A DNA stretch of 64,000 nt from Rhodospirillaceae bacterium (GTDB lineage Bacteria > Pseudomonadota > Alphaproteobacteria > GCA-2731375), in NCBI GenBank assembly GCA_018701215.1, contig JABIWH010000060.1, positions 62,001 to 126,000 on the forward strand, in the 5' to 3' direction. The position numbers and the translations under genes were made by a program. Every line of letters begins with the position of its first letter. Position 1 is the first letter of the stretch. Under the pieces are notes generated by a model. It saw only the letters and a list, made by a program, of their open reading frames with translations. It did no database searches and was not told the DNA's origin. Of this stretch, positions 61,399 to 64,000 are shown piece by piece.

Positions 61399-63297
61399 AT
61401 GGCGGAGCAAGCAACATTACCGGAGTATATGCTCCAAAATGCCCGGACGATGGCCGATCAGCCGGCGATGCGGGCCAAGGATCTGGGCATCTGGAAGACC
61501 TATAGCTGGTCCGACTATGCCGATCAGGTGCGGGCCTTTGCCCTTGGCCTGGCCGCGTTGGGCTTTGGCCGCGAGGACAAGCTGGGCATTATCGGCAGCA
61601 ACATACCCAACCTCTATTGGGCTCAGGTCGCGGCCCAATGCCTCGGCGGTATGCCGGTGCCGGTCTATCAGGATTCCATCGCCAAGGAATTGGCCTTTGT
61701 GCTGCGTCATTCCGAAGCCAAGATAATCGTGGCCCAGGATCAGGAGCAGGTCGATAAGATCATCTCGATCAAGGACGAACTGCCGAACCTGAAGTGGCTG
61801 ATTTATTGCTGGCCGCGCGGCATGAACGATTATGACGAGGATTATCTTAAATCCTTTGATGAGGTACAGGCGGCCGGGCGCGACTTCGATAGCGCCAATA
61901 GTGGCTATTTCGATGCCGAGATCGGCAAGGGCAAGGCCGACGATGTTGCCTTGATGTGTTACACCTCCGGCACCACGGGCGACCCCAAGGGGGTTATGCT
62001 GACCCACGAAAATCTGTTGTCCTGCGGCAGAATTTTTGCCGCCAACGAAGATGTCCGCCCCGACGACGATTATCTGTCCTATCTGCCCATGGCCTGGGTT
62101 GGCGACACGGTCTATGGCCTGGTCATCAGCCTGCTGGTGGGGGCCACGAACAATTGCCCCGAGGGGCCATCGACGGTGATGCGCGATCTGCGTGAACTGG
62201 GACCGACCGGTATCATCGCACCGCCGGCGGTCTGGGAAGGCATGCTTTCGAACCTGCAACTGAAGGGCGCCGACGCGACGCCGCTAAAGCGCATGGTTTT
62301 TGCCTATTTCAATGACGTCGCCAAACGGATCGAGGAATTGAAATTTGACGGCAAGGCGATTCCCGGCGGTCTGGCGTTGGCGGGTAAGATCGGCGATTTC
62401 ATGGTCTATGGCCCGGTTCGCGACCAGCTTGGCCTGCGCCGCGCACGCTGGGCCTACACCGGCGGCGCCCCCATGGGGCCGGATACCTTCCGCTTCTTCC
62501 GCGGTTTCGGGATTAATTTGAAACAGGTCTATGGCATGACGGAAGTCGCCGGCCTGGTCTCTCTCCAGCCGGATGATCAGGCAAGTCCCGATACCGTCGG
62601 TCTGCCATGTGCCGGTATCGAGGTGCGGATCGCCGAAAACAGCGAGGTTCAGATCAAGGGCCCCGGTGTTTTCGCGGGCTACTTCCAGCAGGAGGAAAAG
62701 ACCGCCGAAGCCATGACAGATGGCGGTTGGTTCCGCACCGGCGACGCCGGTCTGCTTGATGAACGCGGCCATCTGGTGATCATCGACCGGGCCAAGGATG
62801 TGGGCGCGTTGGGCGACGGCACGCCGTATGCGCCGCAGTTCATCGAACTGAAGCTGAAATTCAGCCCCTACATCAATGAGGTGGTTTCGTTCGGTGACGG
62901 ACATCCGTTCATATCGGCGATGGTGGCGATTGATTTCGAGACCGTGGGCAAATGGGCCGAAAGCAAGGCCCTGCCCTATACCAACTACATGGACCTGAGC
63001 CAGAAGCCGGAAGTTCTGGCGCTGATCGCGGAAGAGGTCCGCAAGGTCAATCAAGGCCTGCCGGCGGTCTCCCAGATCAAGCGCTTCTTGTTGTTGAGCA
63101 AGGATCTGGATGCCGACGACAACGAAATCACCCGCACCCGCAAGCTGCGGCGCGGCTTCATCGCCGAGAAATACGGCCCCGTGATCGAGGCTTTCTACGG
63201 TGACCAAAAAGAGGTTGAGCTGAGTTTGGCGGTAACCTTTGAAGACGGCAGCGAAGCGCATGTGGACGCCCGCATGACGATACTGGATGCGGCCTAG
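61399..63297 (+). CDS. Long-chain-type acyl-CoA synthetase embedded in the Liv operon
   Basis: A 632-residue AMP-binding ligase of the long-chain (FadD15/ACSL-like) group. CYTSGTTGDPKGVMLTHEN (P-loop), VYGMTEVAGLVS, FRTGDAGLLDERGHLVIIDR and KDVGALGDGTPYAPQFIE are present, and the C-terminal region is the extended type. It lies between the ATPase and permease genes of an importer, so the imported acid is probably activated on entry. The ATG at 61399 is favoured; a TTG at 61387 is also in frame. Confidence 0.9.
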   Translation: MAEQATLPEYMLQNARTMADQPAMRAKDLGIWKTYSWSDYADQVRAFALGLAALGFGREDKLGIIGSNIPNLYWAQVAAQCLGGMPVPVYQDSIAKELAFVLRHSEAKIIVAQDQEQVDKIISIKDELPNLKWLIYCWPRGMNDYDEDYLKSFDEVQAAGRDFDSANSGYFDAEIGKGKADDVALMCYTSGTTGDPKGVMLTHENLLSCGRIFAANEDVRPDDDYLSYLPMAWVGDTVYGLVISLLVGATNNCPEGPSTVMRDLRELGPTGIIAPPAVWEGMLSNLQLKGADATPLKRMVFAYFNDVAKRIEELKFDGKAIPGGLALAGKIGDFMVYGPVRDQLGLRRARWAYTGGAPMGPDTFRFFRGFGINLKQVYGMTEVAGLVSLQPDDQASPDTVGLPCAGIEVRIAENSEVQIKGPGVFAGYFQQEEKTAEAMTDGGWFRTGDAGLLDERGHLVIIDRAKDVGALGDGTPYAPQFIELKLKFSPYINEVVSFGDGHPFISAMVAIDFETVGKWAESKALPYTNYMDLSQKPEVLALIAEEVRKVNQGLPAVSQIKRFLLLSKDLDADDNEITRTRKLRRGFIAEKYGPVIEAFYGDQKEVELSLAVTFEDGSEAHVDARMTILDAA

Positions 63298-63313
63298 GAG
63301 AGAATTACGTTAT

Positions 63314-64000
63314 GGAATGGCAGTTTCTTTTCGAACTAACGATCAACGGCCTGTTGACGGGCATGATGTACGCCCTAATCGCCGTCGGCTTCGTTCTGAT
63401 CTATAAATCCACCGATGCGATTAACTTCGCCCAGGGTGAATTCGTCATGATCGCGGCCATCGTGGTGGCGGGTATGGCGGCCAACTACGGCTTTCCCATT
63501 GTGGCGGCGATCGCCGTCGGGCTGCTGTTCATGATCGTTTTCAATTTCGCCCTGGAACGTATCGTGCTGCGGCCGATGATCGGTCGGCCCGTTGTTTCCA
63601 TCATCATGGCGACCATCGGTTTGGCCTTGATGCTGCGCGGCGCTGGGCCGTTGGTCTTTGGCGCGGAAACACGGCCACTGGACATTGGCGTGCCTGATGA
63701 GCCATTGATTTGGGGACCTTTGTTCATGACCCCGATCGATGTGGTCGGCGCCGGCATCTCGATCATGTTCCTGGCGATTTTTGGCTGGTTCTTCATGAAA
63801 AGCCGCAAGGGCGTGGCCATGCGGGCGGTGGCGGATAGCCACATGATCTCCATGGCCATGGGCATCAATGTAGAGCGTTATTTCGCCCTGGCCTGGATCC
63901 TGGCCGGCGTGGTGGCGTTGCTGGGCGGCTTGGTTTGGGGCAGCGCCATTGGCGTTGATACGCAAATGGCGGCGCTGGGCCTGAAAGTATTTCCCGTGGT
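63314..64000 (+). CDS. livH: Liv-type ABC transporter permease, LivH-like, 3'-truncated by window
   Basis: The first 229 codons of an inner-membrane permease; the gene runs off the window. LTINGLLTGMMYALIAVGFV and YKSTDAINFAQGEFVMIAA are hallmarks of LivH-type permeases, and later segments (RAVADSHMISMAMGINVERY) form the cytoplasmic EAA-like loop. Several transmembrane helices are visible. The ATG has AGGAGAGAA upstream and follows the ligase by 16 bases. Confidence 0.92.

Overview
The window is a 64 kb stretch of roughly 60% GC chromosomal DNA, most likely from an alphaproteobacterium of Rhodospirillales type. This is inferred from gene content, ribosome-binding-site style and protein flavour; no rRNA or tRNA gene is present to confirm it. 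It reads as a catabolic region. It holds four acyl-CoA ligases, three acyl-CoA dehydrogenases, five crotonases, two SDRs, a biotin-dependent carboxylase, a benzoyl-CoA reductase and a B12-dependent acyl-CoA mutase. No CRISPR array, prophage, insertion sequence, rRNA or tRNA was seen.

Layout. (1) 1-3.4 kb: the 3' part of a sodium:solute symporter with a strong terminator, then small membrane and TPR proteins. (2) 3.6-16.3 kb, minus strand: a tightly packed ten-gene operon with acyl-CoA ligase, two tandem paralogous acyl-CoA dehydrogenases, AtuA, geranyl/methylcrotonyl-type carboxylase beta and alpha subunits, a crotonase, a nitronate-monooxygenase-like flavoprotein, a TIGR03084-type protein and a VOC protein. 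It resembles the acyclic terpene utilisation (atu) cluster. A divergent acyl-CoA dehydrogenase and TetR gene follow, with a palindrome/promoter in the shared intergenic region. (3) 18.3-26.7 kb: sulfatase-like membrane protein, zapE, mmsA, ilvD, two small proteins and an orphan Phd/YefM antitoxin preceded by a 17-3-17 perfect palindrome. (4) 26.7-35.1 kb: two acyl-CoA ligases, a methyltransferase, three crotonases, a quinone-oxidoreductase-like MDR and an SDR, apparently a CoA-thioester pathway. (5) 35-44.3 kb: a divergent pair of operons, korAB-ferritin-like-GNAT-Rrf2 (minus) and bcrCBAD-ferredoxin (plus), which together make an ATP-dependent class I benzoyl-CoA reductase system with its electron supply. 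(6) 44.2-47.8 kb: core MetE-like protein and wecB/wecC (UDP-ManNAcA synthesis; wecB appears to use an ATT start). (7) 47.9-51.4 kb: crotonase, acyl-CoA mutase large subunit, B12 subunit and PNPOx-like protein as one operon. The mutase keeps the carboxylate-binding Arg and Tyr of methylmalonyl-CoA mutase but has a remodelled pocket. (8) 51.6-60.2 kb: amidinohydrolase-like protein, nitroreductase, amidohydrolase, PAS protein, DUF1223 protein (with a remnant of a second copy), aconitase and an SDR lacking its catalytic tetrad. (9) 60.6-64 kb: start of a Liv-type ABC transporter operon with an embedded acyl-CoA ligase.

How the parts may work together. Imported organic acids would be activated by the ligases and shortened or rearranged as CoA thioesters. 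Aromatic rings would be dearomatised by Bcr, using ferredoxin reduced by KorAB. The most unusual component is the acyl-CoA mutase operon. I propose, as a hypothesis only, that it rearranges a bulky succinyl-type CoA ester to a malonyl-type ester that the adjacent crotonase decarboxylates, feeding benzoyl-CoA-type intermediates to Bcr.
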